Position numbers and translations under genes: made by a program | Notes under the pieces: model-generated | Databases searched by the model: none | Told to the model about the DNA's origin: nothing | The model's input: only the letters and a program-made list of their open reading frames with translations | DNA from: Verrucomicrobiota bacterium | Lineage (GTDB): Bacteria; Verrucomicrobiota; Verrucomicrobiia; Chthoniobacterales; UBA10450 | Assembly: GCA_003218525.1 (NCBI GenBank) | Contig: QHNU01000245.1 | Coordinates: 1 to 7,016 of the forward strand | DNA length: 7,016 nt | Reading direction: 5' to 3' | Shown: positions 1-5,445 of the stretch, one piece after another | Numbering within the stretch: the first letter of the stretch is position 1 | Layout of the letters: every line of letters starts with the position of its first letter

Positions 1-53
1 AGTCCGCTGCGACAGCAGACGCCACGCAACGCAAGTCGCGCAAAACTTCGGGA

Positions 54-1073
54 TCAGATCAGAAATCTGCCAGATTCCATCATCTGTTCGCCATCGAACC
101 AGATGTCAAAGTCGCGCCCGACACAATCAATGTGCGTTTTCGATTTCCAATTCGCGCCGGTGTGTTCGGCGTAGGGATGACCGAATGCGATATGGACACC
201 GGGAATCTTTTCGTCCTGCAAAATATTGCCGATGACTCGAGTACAGGCTGTATTTGTCCCGATGGCGAATTCGCCCACGCGATTGCTGTTTTCATCGGTA
301 TTGGTGTAAGCCTGGAAATCGGCAAGCAGTTCTTTGTTGTCGCAACGCAAATCGACGATCCGGTTATCCTTCACTTCAATGATAATGGGCGTGTTACGCA
401 AATCGCCATACTTTTGGCAGAGATAATCTCCGACCACGCCGTCGACCACGAACGTGCCGTTTGTGTTTGCCGGTGATGTGAAAATTTCGCCGCCGGGTAG
501 GTTTCCCCACTTTTCGTCGCTAATGATCCCGCTCGTCTTGAGCCATTTGAGCTTGGGCGAAAACTCCGCTTCGAAGCCCGTTCCGCGCGACGTACGGCAA
601 GTGATCTGTTTAGCCAGGCGGGCACGCTCGACCAGGCGCTGGCTCAAAGCATCAACGGCCCGAAAATCCGCGCGCATTCCTTCAAGCATGATCTCGCGAT
701 TAATGTTCACCATGTGCGCGTGCCGGATGTGACGCTTATTGACGACATCGCTCATTTGCATGCGTGATCCGAGTTCGCCGGGCTGAGTCTGGGCGGCGAA
801 AATCGAGACTTGGGACTGCGCCAGATCATCGAGCACGATCTGTGGCATGCCTTTCAGCGGCCGCTCGCCGTAGTTTTCGAGAATAAACACCGCGTATTCC
901 GCCCCTGCATCCTCCACTTCGGCCTGCAACGCTGCCGCGATCTCCACCGTCGCCTCGTCGGTAATAATTGTGATCCGTTCCTCTGGCTCGAGCCGCAGGC
1001 AGACGCGAATCGCGTTGCGCGCGCCAGGCGCGAGCTCGGCATCGATGGTATCGGTTAACAGCCGGTCAGGCAT
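54..1073 (-). CDS. M29-family metallo-aminopeptidase
   Basis: Predicted cytoplasmic aminopeptidase of the M29 (AmpS/PepS/'thermophilic metalloprotease') family, which removes N-terminal residues from peptides using a two-metal centre. Counting from the ATG at 1073 (339 aa), the family's ligand and active-site set is complete: Glu196 in GNLPGGEIFTSP, Glu268 in GEFAIGTN, His294 in the HIAFG stretch, Tyr301 seven residues later, and His314/Asp316 in THIDC. The short His-Tyr and His-x-Asp spacings match the family. The protein is shorter than the roughly 400-aa characterised members, and the missing length lies in the N-terminal domain, before the first Glu. A TTG three codons upstream (1082) could also start it; I prefer the ATG. 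No signal peptide is visible. It is last in the visible minus-strand series, 49 bp after the cation-efflux gene. Family assignment is firm; substrate preference is not readable. Confidence 0.93.
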   Translation of the reverse strand: MPDRLLTDTIDAELAPGARNAIRVCLRLEPEERITIITDEATVEIAAALQAEVEDAGAEYAVFILENYGERPLKGMPQIVLDDLAQSQVSIFAAQTQPGELGSRMQMSDVVNKRHIRHAHMVNINREIMLEGMRADFRAVDALSQRLVERARLAKQITCRTSRGTGFEAEFSPKLKWLKTSGIISDEKWGNLPGGEIFTSPANTNGTFVVDGVVGDYLCQKYGDLRNTPIIIEVKDNRIVDLRCDNKELLADFQAYTNTDENSNRVGEFAIGTNTACTRVIGNILQDEKIPGVHIAFGHPYAEHTGANWKSKTHIDCVGRDFDIWFDGEQMMESGRFLI

Positions 1074-1122
1074 AATCGGCAAGCGTTCATCATGTCTCAG
1101 AAAACGTCGTGATCAACTGGTC

Positions 1123-1752
1123 TCAGAAATGCGCGTGTAAGCAGGTCTGACCTCGTAGACCGGCAACGCCTTCGCGGACGATGATGGGCAACATGCCGAG
1201 TGCCGCGACCGGATCGGCCCACCACCATCCAAGCAAGGCATTCAGCGCTAGCCCGGCGAGCAGAATGACCGAGAGATAGGCGCAGATGTCGCTCTGATGG
1301 GAATCGGCATGCAGTGCGTCACTCCCGAGCTGTGCGGCGACGCGGCGTTTGGCCCGTGCAAGCCCCGGCATCACGATGACGCAGGCGGCGGCATAAATCA
1401 TTCCGAGGTAAGTTGCTTTGGGCGCTTCGTGCTTCAGCAAATCGACCGACGCATCTATCGCAATGTAAGCCGCTAGTGCGAAGAAACACGCCCCGACCAA
1501 GCGCTGAGCACGCTTCTCACGTTCATCTGAACTCGCAGCTAGGCGCCAAAGCAGCACGCAACTCGACGCCACTTCGATGACCGAGTCAGCCCCGAATCCG
1601 ATCAGCGCCACGCTCCCGGCAAGAACGCCAATGGTGATTCCGATGACTGCTTCTAGCGACGTCCAGGCAATGCTCAAATATTCGACACGGCGACCAGCAC
1701 GCGTGCAAAGAACGTGATCCGGTCCGGCCGCACTGATCACAGCATTAGGCAT
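1123..1752 (-). CDS. Cation-efflux (CDF-like) transmembrane domain protein
   Basis: A 209-aa inner-membrane protein with about six hydrophobic helices (roughly residues 26-44, 46-70, 84-104, 113-130, 155-176, 178-195), the layout of the cation diffusion facilitator membrane domain. The second helix carries GFGADSVIEV, with acidic residues at 56 and 60 where CDF proteins have metal ligands. The fifth helix region opens with HADSHQSDICAYLS, rich in His/Asp and resembling the second half of the metal site. The C-terminal cytoplasmic metal-sensing domain of classical CDF exporters is absent: the protein ends shortly after helix six with a Cys/His-containing tail (GQTCLHAHF). Such short, TM-domain-only members exist (the TMEM163-like branch), so I do not read this as a truncation. 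Likely function is proton-coupled export of a divalent metal such as Zn; the metal is inferred. The start is the ATG at 1752; no clear ribosome-binding site is visible. Confidence 0.85.
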   Translation of the reverse strand: MPNAVISAAGPDHVLCTRAGRRVEYLSIAWTSLEAVIGITIGVLAGSVALIGFGADSVIEVASSCVLLWRLAASSDEREKRAQRLVGACFFALAAYIAIDASVDLLKHEAPKATYLGMIYAAACVIVMPGLARAKRRVAAQLGSDALHADSHQSDICAYLSVILLAGLALNALLGWWWADPVAALGMLPIIVREGVAGLRGQTCLHAHF

Positions 1753-1791
1753 CAGGCTTCAAAGATATCGCAATTATCTGGCCATTCCCCG

Positions 1792-2019
1792 CTAGAAAAT
1801 TTTGACGCCGAGGAAATCGACCTCTGCTCCGTCTTTGAAAGTAAGAAATTGGCCTTGTTTATTTACCGCGTAGCACACGGCCGCGAAAGCACCGACCAGA
1901 TAGTCGGTGATGATGAAACGTTCACATATGGCAACAAAGAAACAGCCGCGGTCGTGATCCGCCCACAGCCAGTAAATTTTCTGTATCCGCCCTCGTCGGA
2001 GCAACGTCTGAATCCACAA
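1792..2019 (-). CDS. Small hypothetical protein, doubtful TTG start
   Basis: I do not recognise this 75-aa reading frame. It opens six bases after the stop codon of the coiled-coil gene and the only usable start is TTG at 2019, two codons after an in-frame stop. The translation is not shadow-like: it has a basic N-terminus (LLRRGRIQK), then an aromatic and hydrophobic middle (IYWLWADHDRGCFFVAICE and FIITDYLVGAFAAVCYAV) and an ordinary polar C-terminus, resembling a small compact beta-rich domain. No in-frame ATG or GTG exists, and there is no ribosome-binding site apart from possible coupling to the preceding stop. It could be a translationally coupled small gene, or a remnant of a longer gene that lost its 5' end. 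Confidence 0.4.
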   Translation of the reverse strand: MWIQTLLRRGRIQKIYWLWADHDRGCFFVAICERFIITDYLVGAFAAVCYAVNKQGQFLTFKDGAEVDFLGVKIF

Positions 2020-2025
2020 GCGCGA

Positions 2026-2613
2026 CTACTGGCTCGCCTGTTTCAGCTCAGCAAGCTTTTCCTCGGCCCGGCGAACGGCAGATTTTCGACCGCTACCAAG
2101 CACGAGCAGTTTCTGCTGGCGTGCCAGATTGATGGCAGCGGCATCCAGTTCGGCTTTCTTCTGGTTAGTCAATGCCATTTCTGCGACTTGCTTCGCCTGA
2201 GCCAATTGCGTCTGCGCAACATTCAGCTCCGTTCGCGCGATTTCGCCGGCATCGAACTGTTGCTGTTTTTGATCGAGCTCCAGTTCGGCCGTCGCGAGCC
2301 GGGCTTGCGCGAGCTCGGCTTCTAATTTTACCACTCGCATAGCCCGGTTTTCTGCTTCCAACTTTGCCAGCACGCCAATTTTGAACAGCCGTTCCGCAGC
2401 TGCTGCACTTTCTTTAGCGCGCACCAGCTTGCGTTCGAGCTGGCCAACATCGATCGCACCGTCGCTCTTGGCCGACTCTTCCGGAACGAGATTTCCAGGC
2501 AAAATAGGTGGTTCCACTTCAGACGGATTCGGTTCAGCGTTCCCAGGCAAATCCTCTCCGCCCAAAGCAGCGAGAGCGATCATCATAAACGCGAGAACCG
2601 TCGCGTTTTTCAC
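2026..2613 (-). CDS. Exported coiled-coil protein resembling a TolC/adaptor hairpin
   Basis: From the GTG at 2613 the product is 195 aa. It has an N-terminal export signal (Lys, then a hydrophobic run VLAFMMIALAALGG), a Pro/Glu-rich linker (about residues 24-50), and then nearly continuous Ala/Gln/Lys/Glu-rich helix to the end, predicted coiled coil. Two stretches share the pattern of TolC-type outer-membrane-factor and HlyD-type adaptor hairpins: an AERLFKIG...KLEAE segment near residues 73-90 and QQQFDAGEIARTELNVAQ near 117-134. No beta-barrel, lipoyl or other partner domain is present, so it is a stand-alone periplasmic helical hairpin of unknown role. The frame extends to a GTG at 2658, but that adds a polar leader ahead of the signal sequence and overlaps a short motif repeated elsewhere in the window (see 2638-2650), so I prefer 2613. 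It lies downstream of the superinfection-immunity-like gene and may be co-transcribed with it. Confidence 0.78.
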   Translation of the reverse strand: MKNATVLAFMMIALAALGGEDLPGNAEPNPSEVEPPILPGNLVPEESAKSDGAIDVGQLERKLVRAKESAAAAERLFKIGVLAKLEAENRAMRVVKLEAELAQARLATAELELDQKQQQFDAGEIARTELNVAQTQLAQAKQVAEMALTNQKKAELDAAAINLARQQKLLVLGSGRKSAVRRAEEKLAELKQASQ

Positions 2614-2637
2614 GATTGAAATATAATCAGGTGAGCG

Positions 2638-2650
2638 GGTCTCGCCAGGG
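2638..2650. repeat. Copy of 13-bp motif GGTCTCGCCAGGG
   Basis: The 13-mer occurs here and again exactly at 4085-4097. Its first nine bases also occur inverted at 4295-4303. This copy lies between the superinfection-immunity-like gene and the preferred start of the coiled-coil gene, which supports reading the stretch as intergenic. Confidence 0.45.
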
Positions 2651-2672
2651 CCCACCACTTCTCGTCTCTAGC

Positions 2673-2978
2673 TCAAGATGAGACAGCCTGTTTACGCTTC
2701 GGATCGACGAACGCCCAGACCATGGCAATGAACCAACCAACGAGGAAAATCGGTGTCCCTAAAAGATCAACCAACCAAATGCCGAAGAAATGGGAGTGAT
2801 TGCGATGAGCCGCAATGATCGCGGGCAGCATATAAAGAAAAATTAAGACTGCGAAATAAACTGGGAGGATCTTGTCCCGCTCGCTGGCGTAGCTGCCGGT
2901 CGTGAACGCCCACCAATCCAGTGCCCAAAAGAGCGCCACCGGAATATAAGCAATAACTTTCTTGGCGGTTGTCGTCAC
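2673..2978 (-). CDS. Superinfection-immunity-family small membrane protein
   Basis: A 101-aa inner-membrane protein with three predicted helices (about residues 8-26, 37-57 and 64-90) and a basic tail (DPKRKQ). The second half follows the 'superinfection immunity' (Imm-like) Pfam pattern: a YMLPAIIAAHRNH stretch, then a helix with DLLGTPIFLVGWFIAMVWAF, matching the family's LP-x-IIA-x-x-R-x-H and G-W-x-x-A-x-x-WA signatures. The family is named for the phage T4 protein that blocks incoming phage DNA, but most chromosomal bacterial members are simply small membrane proteins of unknown role, and nothing around this gene is phage-like. It starts with GTG at 2978; no alternative ATG fits. It sits 36 bp after the small charged-protein gene and about 60 bp before the coiled-coil gene. 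Confidence 0.82.
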   Translation of the reverse strand: MTTTAKKVIAYIPVALFWALDWWAFTTGSYASERDKILPVYFAVLIFLYMLPAIIAAHRNHSHFFGIWLVDLLGTPIFLVGWFIAMVWAFVDPKRKQAVSS

Positions 2979-3014
2979 AATGGTCGCAGCAATTTGTCAG
3001 CCGACGTAGTTCAA

Positions 3015-3230
3015 TCATTCGCTCCCGGTCTCGTCGAGATCGCGCTCCAGTAGCCGATGCAAATGACGCCGTGCTGATTTCTTGATTGCGCGCCTTTCGG
3101 CGACGATCTGCTGCTTTTCAGCCTGTCTTTCCTGCCGATTTTTGCTTCGCGCCTCGCCGGGTGAAACGTGTTCGATCCGCGGGCGATGCTCGCCCACCTT
3201 GCGCTCGCCTGGTTTCGCGTACGGATCCAT
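3015..3230 (-). CDS. Small highly charged hypothetical protein
   Basis: A 71-aa protein starting at ATG 3230. I recognise no family. It opens with MDPYAKPGERKVGEHRP and then becomes a Lys/Arg/Glu/Gln-rich segment (residues about 28-67: KNRQERQAEKQQ, ERRAIKKSARR, HLHRLLERDLDETG) that should be one or two amphipathic helices. It has no signal peptide or membrane segment and is probably a soluble cytoplasmic, possibly nucleic-acid-binding, protein. The competing 116-aa minus-strand frame over the same DNA gives a less protein-like translation, so I chose this one. It lies four bases after the stop of a doubtful 70-aa ORF and 36 bp before the GTG of the membrane-protein gene. Confidence 0.6.
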   Translation of the reverse strand: MDPYAKPGERKVGEHRPRIEHVSPGEARSKNRQERQAEKQQIVAERRAIKKSARRHLHRLLERDLDETGSE

Positions 3231-3588
3231 GCACTAAATGCAGGCTTTGTCACCATTGCTACTACGCAAACTCTCCATCTTTTTGCGATAAATGGATTGG
3301 TCCCTCGGCGGCGGGTGCGGCGACGCGTCCGACATAAGGGCATAATCTTGGGCCCGAGCAATCAAAGCCTCGCGTGGATTGCCTGATCTTCCTGACCGGC
3401 CGAATCTTGCATGAGCAACTCTGCCAAAATCGCTGCGTGGACTCATCACAGTGCACCCCAGACTCCGGCAATTTGCAGCAAAGTTTCTGGCGATGACCTG
3501 CGCACCATCTCTAGCGGAATTCCGGCGTGATCCTGACCAGCGCCGGCGATCTGCTCGATCATTCGCAAACAACCTTGCGCATTGCAAT
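3231..3588 (-). other. Gene-poor stretch with very short or decayed minus-strand ORFs
   Basis: Between the cupin stop and the charged-protein start there is no convincing gene, but the minus strand holds two small ORFs in a chain. The first (3562 to 3446, 38 aa, beginning MIEQIAGAGQDHAGIPLEMV) looks protein-like and ends in TGA overlapping an ATG (TGATG). The second (3446 to 3234, 70 aa, beginning MSPRSDFGRVAHARFG) ends four bases before the next gene. Past the TGA, the first frame continues protein-like for about 26 residues (HAAILAELLMQDSAGQEDQA) before another stop. This suggests either very short coupled genes or one small helical gene broken by stop codons. I cannot name a family. Confidence 0.4.
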
Positions 3589-3966
3589 CTAATCGCCGGT
3601 GGGAACGATCGCTTCGCCTTCGACCATTAAAATCACTGTGCGCTTCGGGGCACGTGTACGATGCCGAATGCCTCGCGGGACGACAAATCCCTGCTGCGGT
3701 CCGAGCTCGACCGTCCGATTTTCCAAATCGATAATGAACAATCCGGCAACGACATAGAAAAATTCATCGAGATCGTCGTGTTTGTGCCAATGATATTCAC
3801 CTTTAACGACACCAAGACGGACGACCGACTCGTTTACGCGACACAATGTCTGATTGAACCAGGGATGCCTTACTGCGTTAATGACCTCCGCTAGATCAAT
3901 TACCTGCAAGTGGTCATAGCGAACGTCGAGGTGTGTTTCGTAGGGATGAGGCTCGGTTCCGGCCAT
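3589..3966 (-). CDS. Single-domain cupin protein
   Basis: A 125-aa small beta-barrel protein of the cupin superfamily (ATG at 3966). Cupin motif 1 is GEYHWHKHDDLDEFFYVVAG, giving candidate metal ligands His61, His63 and Glu68 with the conserved Gly75. Motif 2 is GFVVPRGIRH, giving the fourth ligand, His102, after the usual Pro-x-Gly. The complete 3-His/1-Glu set argues for a metal-binding cupin. Its length matches stand-alone members, often annotated as mannose-6-phosphate isomerase-like or 'cupin domain-containing'. The substrate cannot be told from sequence. A GTG eight codons upstream (3990) keeps the frame open but adds only a non-conserved leader. No signal peptide is present, so it is cytoplasmic. 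It is preceded by a repeat-bearing gap of about 500 bp, so it probably has its own promoter. Confidence 0.88.
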   Translation of the reverse strand: MAGTEPHPYETHLDVRYDHLQVIDLAEVINAVRHPWFNQTLCRVNESVVRLGVVKGEYHWHKHDDLDEFFYVVAGLFIIDLENRTVELGPQQGFVVPRGIRHRTRAPKRTVILMVEGEAIVPTGD

Positions 3967-4084
3967 AGACGAACCTAGAACACCGGCCACTCATTGGCCA
4001 TTGATCTCGCGCGCTTTCCGTAGCGTCGAAAAGTCTTGCCAGCTGCCGCTCACCCGCGGTCGATTCGAGCTAGTCACGACGGCT

Positions 4085-4097
4085 GGTCTCGCCAGGG
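4085..4097. repeat. Second copy of 13-bp motif GGTCTCGCCAGGG
   Basis: Exact match to 2638-2650. The first nine bases recur inverted at 4295-4303, so that core brackets the larger inverted repeat at 4171-4257 at roughly 75 bp (left) and 40 bp (right). Confidence 0.45.
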
Positions 4098-4170
4098 TCG
4101 CGGAAAATCATTGTGCGCTTGGGACACGCACGCGACAGCCGCAATTGCTCTATTTCCTTTGTGCGGCTTT

Positions 4171-4257
4171 TGTCATGTCGAGCGGAGCCGAGACATCTCA
4201 CAATATTCTCGTGTCGTCGGAATAATCAGAGATTCCTCGACTTTGCTCGGAATGACA
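4171..4257. repeat. Dispersed-type inverted repeat with 29-nt arms
   Basis: The left arm (4171-4199) begins TGTCATGTCGAGC and the right arm (4229-4257), read on the minus strand, begins TGTCATTCCGAGC. The arms match at 22 of 29 positions, with a 29-nt spacer. Both follow the pattern TGTCAT-nn-CGAGC-nn-AG-n-CGAG-nn-ATCTC. Elements with this consensus (GTCAT...GAGC..AGTCGA..ATCTC) are, to my knowledge, scattered through intergenic DNA of several soil and environmental bacterial lineages, often as such head-to-head pairs. Transcribed, the pair would fold into a long imperfect hairpin. No transposase lies nearby. Confidence 0.75.
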
Positions 4258-4406
4258 GAACGACGACCAGTGGCGGGTCAACCAAATCGCGCGAGGCGAG
4301 ACCGCGCCCCGGGGTGGCAAATGGGCTCGCGAATGGTTCGGAATCAATCGCCCGACCCCGGCCTTAATGGACCTCTGTGTTCCGCGCTTGCTGTAGGAGG
4401 ACGGTT

Positions 4407-4502
4407 GTGATTCCGAGCAATCCGCAACTTAACCCGCATCTCGATGACGCGGGACCCCCAAATGCTAAGCAGAAAGGCCGCTTCATCCGCTGTCGTCAAT
4501 AA
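4407..4502 (+). CDS. Doubtful 31-aa plus-strand ORF with strong SD
   Basis: A GTG at 4407 is preceded by AGGAGG at 4395-4400, an ideal spacing of six bases, which is striking because the convincing genes here lack such sites. The frame gives 31 residues (beginning MIPSNPQLNPHLDDAGPP) and stops at 4500-4502, overlapping the 3' end of the opposite-strand lipoprotein-like gene by 20 bp. The translation is Pro/Asn-rich with a basic tail and resembles no family I know. It may be a microprotein, the 5' stub of a lost gene, or chance. Confidence 0.15.
   Translation: MIPSNPQLNPHLDDAGPPNAKQKGRFIRCRQ
4433..4453 (-). terminator. Weak terminator-like hairpin after the DUF3828 pair
   Basis: On the minus strand, a CCCGC/GCGGG stem of five pairs with an 11-nt loop lies about 30 bp after the stop of the lipoprotein-like gene and is followed by TTAAGTT. 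The position suits the end of the peptidase/DUF3828 operon, but the stem is short and the T-tract poor. Confidence 0.25.
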
Positions 4503-4965
4503 TCTTCACATCGTCAACTTTCCACAGGCCGTCTTCTTTGATGAGCGCGACATTGAAGATTTGTTTGCCGAGCAATCGGCCCATCAGCGTGACACGGGCG
4601 GTTGCCGTTCCGCCGCGTGTTTTGATCTGCTCGATCGCGATTTGGGAATGCCAATTCTGATCGAACTGCTGAGGATCGAGTAGTGCACTGCCGTCGAATC
4701 CGGTCGAGCTTAAACGCAGGTTGTCGATGCTCGTAAACATGCGTTCGCTCAGGAATTGTTTCAGTTCGGTGCGTCGTTCAATCAGCGGATTCACGTTATT
4801 CTTCAGTTCACGTACGTACCATCCGTACAAGTTCCGGATTGTCTCTTCCGGATCAGCGGTGCCTGCGCAGCCGTATAAGCTCGTGCTGACGATGGCGCAG
4901 ACGAAGAGGACGCGGCTTTCAAACCAAAATCGCTGCCATGGAGTGTTTCGAGTTCGCTTCGCCAT
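4483..4965 (-). CDS. DUF3828-like lipoprotein, second of a tandem pair
   Basis: A 160-aa exported protein starting at ATG 4965. The N-terminus is basic (MAKRTRN), followed by a hydrophobic segment (about residues 19-31) ending in SLYGC, a near-lipobox with Cys33 as the likely lipidated residue; Tyr at -2 is atypical. The mature domain follows the DUF3828 pattern: ETIRNLYGWYV near 41-51, then an ERRTELKQFLSERM...ID helix (about 63-81), and a C-terminal strand pair ending EDGLWKVDDVKI, a signature common to NTF2/cystatin-like small domains. It is clearly paralogous to the gene 18 bp upstream. The role is unknown; it is probably a periplasmic or outer-membrane-anchored binding domain. It is the last gene of the likely peptidase operon. 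Confidence 0.82.
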   Translation of the reverse strand: MAKRTRNTPWQRFWFESRVLFVCAIVSTSLYGCAGTADPEETIRNLYGWYVRELKNNVNPLIERRTELKQFLSERMFTSIDNLRLSSTGFDGSALLDPQQFDQNWHSQIAIEQIKTRGGTATARVTLMGRLLGKQIFNVALIKEDGLWKVDDVKIIDDSG

Positions 4966-4983
4966 GAATGGATGAGATGGCCA

Positions 4984-5418
4984 CTAATTAGAATCCACTT
5001 CGTCGATCTTCCAGGCGCCGTTTTCCTGGACAAGCTTAATCTTGAATTCCCGGTCCCCCCGTTGACGGCCGGTGAGAATAACATTTAGCCGCGCAATGCG
5101 CCCGACGTAGAGGTTTCCTATGGCAACGTTTTTTCCCCACTCTGGATCAATCTCGCGGGTATTAAAGAATGGGTCGAGCTCTACTCCTCCAGCGGACTTG
5201 TGTCTATTATCGATCTCCGTAAGCAACCGCTCCGTAACGAACTTCCGGATTTCCGTCCGCTCTTGATTGATCGGTTTCGCACCATTCAACACCTCGTGGA
5301 CGTACCAATTGTAAAACATCCGAACGGTATCCGCTGGGGTGCTGGCCGCGCTATAAGCCCGGGATGTAGTTAGCAGCGAAATGACAACGCCAAAATATAA
5401 AGTCTTCAATCTTATCAC
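4984..5418 (-). CDS. DUF3828-like secreted protein, first of a tandem pair
   Basis: A 144-aa protein with GTG start at 5418. It has a classical Sec signal (MIRLKTLYFGVVISLLTTS, likely cleaved after SRA or YSA near residue 22-24) and no lipobox Cys, so the mature protein is probably soluble in the periplasm. The domain parallels its neighbour segment by segment: DTVRMFYNWYVHEV (30-43), an ERTEIRKFVTERLLTEIDN helix (53-71), a DPEWGKNVAI stretch (91-100), and a final ENGAWKIDEVD. The ERTE...F..ER...ID core matches the sister protein closely while the flanks have diverged, indicating an old tandem duplication. It lies 27 bp after the papain-like peptidase stop on the same strand. Function is unknown; the position suggests work linked to the peptidase, but that is inference. 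Confidence 0.82.
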   Translation of the reverse strand: MIRLKTLYFGVVISLLTTSRAYSAASTPADTVRMFYNWYVHEVLNGAKPINQERTEIRKFVTERLLTEIDNRHKSAGGVELDPFFNTREIDPEWGKNVAIGNLYVGRIARLNVILTGRQRGDREFKIKLVQENGAWKIDEVDSN

Positions 5419-5445
5419 GGAACGCGCTGATCCCGGGCAAACCCG

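Larger units (their letters stand above)
3967..4482. other. Repeat-bearing intergenic region
   Basis: About 500 bp without a convincing gene, between the cupin start and the stop of the lipoprotein-like gene. It holds a large inverted repeat (4171-4257), two oppositely oriented copies of a GGTCTCGCC motif (4085-4093 and 4295-4303), a weak terminator-like hairpin (4433-4453) and a tiny plus-strand ORF with a strong ribosome-binding site (4407-4502). Longer plus-strand frames here read through the repeat and give arginine/serine-rich translations typical of non-coding DNA. The cupin promoter should lie in the left part, but I cannot pick out -35/-10 boxes. Confidence 0.6.

Noticed and set aside
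1..53. Possible start of another gene downstream of the aminopeptidase
   Set aside because: No ATG occurs in the minus-strand 53 bases, and the stretch is too short to judge the GTG/TTG candidates.
1714..2325. 203-codon plus-strand ORF
   Set aside because: Antisense to parts of the cation-efflux, 75-aa and coiled-coil frames; it owes its length to the low-complexity composition of the coiled-coil gene.
3011..3361. 116-codon minus-strand ORF overlapping the charged 71-aa gene
   Set aside because: The translation is Arg/Thr-rich and lacks structure, while the overlapping 71-aa frame has a good ATG and a coherent helical composition.
2026..3990. Phage-defence island based on the superinfection-immunity-like gene
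   Set aside because: No nuclease, toxin, helicase, integrase or other defence hallmark lies nearby, and the family is common in ordinary chromosomes.
4036..4410. 124-codon plus-strand ORF across the intergenic repeat
   Set aside because: It reads through the inverted repeat and gives an Arg/Pro/Ser-rich product with no domain; open by chance.
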